Made by a program: the position numbers and the translations under genes. The notes beneath the pieces were generated by a model. That model saw only the letters and a list, made by a program, of their open reading frames with translations, had not been told where the DNA came from and searched no databases. Of a stretch of 9,023 nt of DNA, positions 6,503 to 9,023 are shown piece after piece. Source of the DNA: Chlamydiota bacterium (GTDB taxonomy: Bacteria > Chlamydiota > Chlamydiia > Chlamydiales > Rhabdochlamydiaceae); contig JAAKFB010000063.1 of the NCBI GenBank assembly GCA_011065235.1, forward strand, positions 1 through 9,023. Direction: 5' to 3'. Within the stretch, counting starts at the first letter, position 1. Every line of letters begins with the position of its first letter.

Positions 6503-7234
6503 TCATGCACTATATTCATTTTCTTCAATCGGAACTGCGTTGAAAATTCCCTCAAAAGGTTTGAGGGCTTTGTCAACGGCTTTTCCCGGTGAGTCGAATA
6601 GGATTCCCTTAATCATATTGTTCAAATTTTGCTGCGTGAAAACTTCTTTAAGCATTTGCCCTAAGATGCTGCTCATGAGCTGGTCGGTAGGGAAGCCCCC
6701 TTCACTGCTGATGTTGGTCAACTCAATCCGTTTGATGACTGGAAGCTTGCGAATACTCCCTCCATCCCCTTTGAATAGGAGTTCTGTGCGGATATTGGTG
6801 AAAACGAGCTTTTTGATGAGGACGGTTTTTCCCCCTTCTTTGTTGAGATCGGCACTTTGCTCGTAGTTTTTCATGATTTTAGTCCAATTCCCATCTGTGC
6901 TTGTGGGGGAGTCGAATTCAAGTCCTAAATAGATATCCTCGACATCGACCTCTTCAATGACGATGTGATCTGTGAGATAAGTGGTAAGAGGGGCGTGGAT
7001 TTCAATTTGTTTTGCAGAGAATGATTTTGGAAGGGAATATCCCTTGATATTGCCGATTTCGATTTGATTGATGTCAATTCTGGAAGGGCGCAGATCCATG
7101 GAATCAATCGAGACAGTGACTCCCAATTTTTTGGAGAGGTTGTTTGCAAGCATATCGGGGATGCGTGACCATCCGAGGAAAAATAGGACGATTAGAGCGA
7201 CGATGATGATGATAAAAATGGTAAATCCGCGCAT
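6503..7234 (-). CDS. AsmA-like single-pass membrane protein (short)
   Basis: A 243-residue protein. Residues 4-21 are one strong membrane segment near the N-terminus; the rest should lie in the periplasm. The pattern after the anchor, with LSKKLGVTVSIDSMDLRPSRID and then IEIGNIKGY and IEIHAPLTTYL, is typical of the N-terminal beta-sheet of AsmA/DUF748-type proteins, which are linked to outer-membrane assembly and lipid transfer. It is far shorter than classical AsmA (about 600 residues), so it would be only one module. The C-terminal half (180-230) looks helical and has no clear match. The ATG at 7234 has GGAGG 4 nt upstream (7239-7243). It is the first gene of the operon with the hydrolase and the MFS gene. 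The AsmA assignment is by pattern and moderately sure. Confidence 0.65.
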   Translation of the reverse strand: MRGFTIFIIIIVALIVLFFLGWSRIPDMLANNLSKKLGVTVSIDSMDLRPSRIDINQIEIGNIKGYSLPKSFSAKQIEIHAPLTTYLTDHIVIEEVDVEDIYLGLEFDSPTSTDGNWTKIMKNYEQSADLNKEGGKTVLIKKLVFTNIRTELLFKGDGGSIRKLPVIKRIELTNISSEGGFPTDQLMSSILGQMLKEVFTQQNLNNMIKGILFDSPGKAVDKALKPFEGIFNAVPIEENEYSA

Positions 7235-7260
7235 AGGGCCTCCGATTCTCTCTTTCCCTG

Positions 7261-7289
7261 ACCATACTGAAAAGAACGCTATTGATCAA
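7261..7289 (-). promoter_or_regulatory. Candidate promoter of the AsmA-hydrolase-MFS operon
   Basis: On the minus strand TTGATC (7289-7284) and TATGGT (7266-7261) are separated by 17 nt, each matching 4 of 6 bases of the sigma-70 type boxes. The predicted start would give a leader of about 20-25 nt before the ATG at 7234. It lies just outside the inverted-repeat element. Confidence 0.4.
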
Positions 7290-7322
7290 GTTTAACCACA
7301 GAGAGAGGAAGGAGCACAGAGG

Positions 7323-7358
7323 TTTTTGTGGTATTTGCTCGCGCAAATTCCACAAAAA
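7323..7358. repeat. Hairpin A of the left arm
   Basis: tttttgtgg, one mismatch, atttgc, loop tcgc, gcaaat, one mismatch, ccacaaaaa: a 15-pair stem. A related, more mismatched copy occurs inverted at about 7787-7822. Confidence 0.75.
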
Positions 7359-7364
7359 GACCTA

Positions 7365-7389
7365 TCGATATTGTCTTCGACAATATCGA
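7365..7389. repeat. Hairpin B of the left arm
   Basis: A perfect 11-bp stem tcgatattgtc / gacaatatcga with loop ttc. Its counterpart in the right arm is the hairpin at 7757-7781 (tcgatattt / aaatatcga, 7-nt loop). The stems differ by compensated or parallel changes, as expected if the structure matters. Confidence 0.75.
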
Positions 7390-7546
7390 ATTAAAAAAGG
7401 AAAAGTTTTTAATACGGCGCTTCGCGTCATTGAGCTGACTAACGCTTTGCCAAATCGGATCCTACACGAGAGCGCCCCGTGTGAAACACTGTGGCGCCTC
7501 GCACGGACCAATTTTGCTGTGCGCTAGCAGCCGCGGGCTACTCGAG

Positions 7547-7570
7547 CATAAAAAAGAGCCCTTTTTTATG
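7547..7570. repeat. Central hairpin of the inverted repeat
   Basis: cataaaaaag, loop agcc, cttttttatg: a perfect 10-bp stem, extended outward by cgagc (7543-7547) and gctcg (7573-7577) with a small bulge. It marks the junction of the two arms. Confidence 0.75.
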
Positions 7571-7580
7571 TCGCTCGCAG

Positions 7581-7617
7581 GACCATTTTATTTGAATGGT
7601 CTGCAACGGCAGTTGCA
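7581..7617. repeat. Two extra hairpins present only in the right arm
   Basis: gaccatt / aatggtc (7581-7601, 7-nt loop) and tgcaac / gttgca (7602-7617, 4-nt loop). They have no partner in the left arm and explain most of the length difference between the arms. Confidence 0.6.
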
Positions 7618-7756
7618 GTCGGCGGCTGCTATGGCAATGGAAAATTGCCCCGTTTGATGTGAGGACAGTACGAATGTACGGCGACGCGAAAGAGGGGGGA
7701 TTTGCCGCAGCCAGAGTCAGCTCAAGACACGAAGTGCTGCTTTTTTACTTATTGCT

Positions 7757-7781
7757 TCGATATTTTCGAAAAAAATATCGA
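7757..7781. repeat. Hairpin of the right arm, partner of hairpin B
   Basis: tcgatattt, loop tcgaaaa, aaatatcga: a perfect 9-bp stem, located at the mirror position of the 7365-7389 hairpin. Confidence 0.7.
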
Positions 7782-7817
7782 GAGTTCTTTTGGGGAATTT
7801 GCGTTAGCAAATACTAC

Positions 7818-7846
7818 AAAAAAAAGGCGCTCCTTAAAGAAGCACC
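7818..7846 (-). terminator. Rho-independent terminator of groEL
   Basis: On the minus strand ggtgcttc, loop tttaa, ggagcgcc forms an 8-pair stem with two G-U pairs, followed by eight T residues (7825-7818). It begins 28 nt after the groEL stop. The + strand version also ends in a T run (7847-7853), but its stem has two A-C mismatches. Confidence 0.8.
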
Positions 7847-7873
7847 TTTTTTTATGAGATTGAAAATGTGGGA

Positions 7874-8869
<996 letters not shown>

Positions 8870-9023
8870 GCCGCGATGGGCTCGGACTCCACATGCCGCA
8901 GGCACTGCCGGAGAAACCAGATGGACGCCTTGCAGTCGTCCACGTGGTCGAAACCGACTCCGGACGCGTGGGTGATCTCCCCGTTGCGGGCGACGACGCG
9001 CCACCGAAACTGATTGGCCGCGT
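8870..9023. other. Foreign GC-rich segment joined to groEL (probable chimera)
   Basis: By hand count about 102 of 153 bases are G or C (67%), clearly above the neighbouring groEL sequence. GroEL similarity stops at a sharp boundary (about 8867-8873), and another reading frame carries a different protein fragment. No repeat or insertion-sequence end is visible at the joint. Confidence 0.8.
8873..9021 (-). CDS. Partial DUF1508/YegP-like domain protein, from the foreign segment
   Basis: An open frame enters at the window's right edge and runs into the joint. Its translation contains FRWRVVARNGEITHASGVGF followed by DHVDDCKASIWFLRQCL. The W-R-x-x-x-x-NGEI...SG.GF pattern resembles the short DUF1508 (YegP) repeat. 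The function of such domains is not settled. GC-rich third positions suggest a donor such as a haloarchaeon or actinobacterium, but I cannot choose. After the joint the frame enters groEL sequence out of phase. Start and stop are both missing, so this is a fragment only. Confidence 0.45.

Larger units (their letters stand above)
7311..7833. repeat. Large imperfect inverted repeat (foldback/MITE-like), two facing ~250-nt units
   Basis: This stretch has no credible gene. Its left arm (7311-7556) reappears as the reverse complement in the right arm (7561-7833). Block 7323-7390 matches the complement of 7756-7822 at 56 of 68 positions. Block 7417-7456 matches the complement of 7699-7737 at 31 of 40, including an 11-base identical run (ttgagctgact). 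The words actgt (7488 / 7665), caatttt (7509 / 7641) and tagcagccgc (7525 / 7622) follow in mirrored order. The centre is the hairpin at 7547-7570. The right arm has extra hairpins at 7581-7617 that the left arm lacks. The arms contain no transposase gene. It may be a non-autonomous mobile element or two copies of an intergenic repeat inserted head to head. Confidence 0.82.

Noticed and set aside
7235..7873. CRISPR array, tRNA or rRNA in the gene-poor region
   Set aside because: Repeats are inverted, not regularly spaced direct repeats, and no cloverleaf or rRNA-like conserved stretch was recognised.

Overview
The window looks like a piece of an environmental chlamydia (phylum Chlamydiota, Parachlamydia/Waddlia/Simkania type), with a short GC-rich segment of different origin at its right end. 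The assignment rests on the mix of genes: a cysteine-rich MOMP-like outer membrane protein, a GroEL with a Gly/Met tail, HrcA/CIRCE-type operators, a kinase-like exported protein that I remember as a chlamydial hypothetical family, and moderate base composition. The phylum is a fairly confident inference. The genus cannot be decided from the sequence alone.

Layout. Positions 1-1783 (+ strand) hold the C-terminal part of an APC-family amino acid antiporter overlapping a complete glutamate decarboxylase, i.e. a GadC-GadB acid-resistance pair. Convergent to them on the minus strand lie a secreted beta-barrel protein (1806-2834), a kinase-like protein with an N-terminal hydrophobic segment (2886-3674) and a small heat-shock protein (3706-4122). 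The Hsp20 gene is preceded by two tandem CIRCE-like operators (4187-4213 and 4254-4280). Further along on the same strand is a tight three-gene operon read AsmA-like protein, YheT-type alpha/beta hydrolase, MFS transporter (7234 down to 4326). Its genes are 3 nt apart or overlap by 4 nt, and the MFS gene has a TTG start.

Positions 7235-7873 carry no credible gene. Most of this stretch (about 7311-7833) is a large imperfect inverted repeat: two diverged copies of a roughly 250-nt hairpin-rich unit facing each other. The groEL terminator sits at its right edge. groEL (minus strand) then runs from its stop at 7874 to about 8869, where homology ends abruptly.

From about 8870 to 9023 the sequence is roughly 67% GC and encodes, in another frame, a fragment resembling a DUF1508/YegP-type domain. 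GroEL therefore lacks about its first 210 residues. An assembly or cloning chimera is the simplest explanation.

Functionally, the window combines acid stress (GAD and antiporter), heat/protein stress (Hsp20, GroEL) and envelope functions (outer membrane protein, AsmA-like protein, hydrolase, exporter). The most noteworthy signals are the double CIRCE in front of hsp20, the giant inverted repeat, the exported kinase-like protein and the chimeric end.
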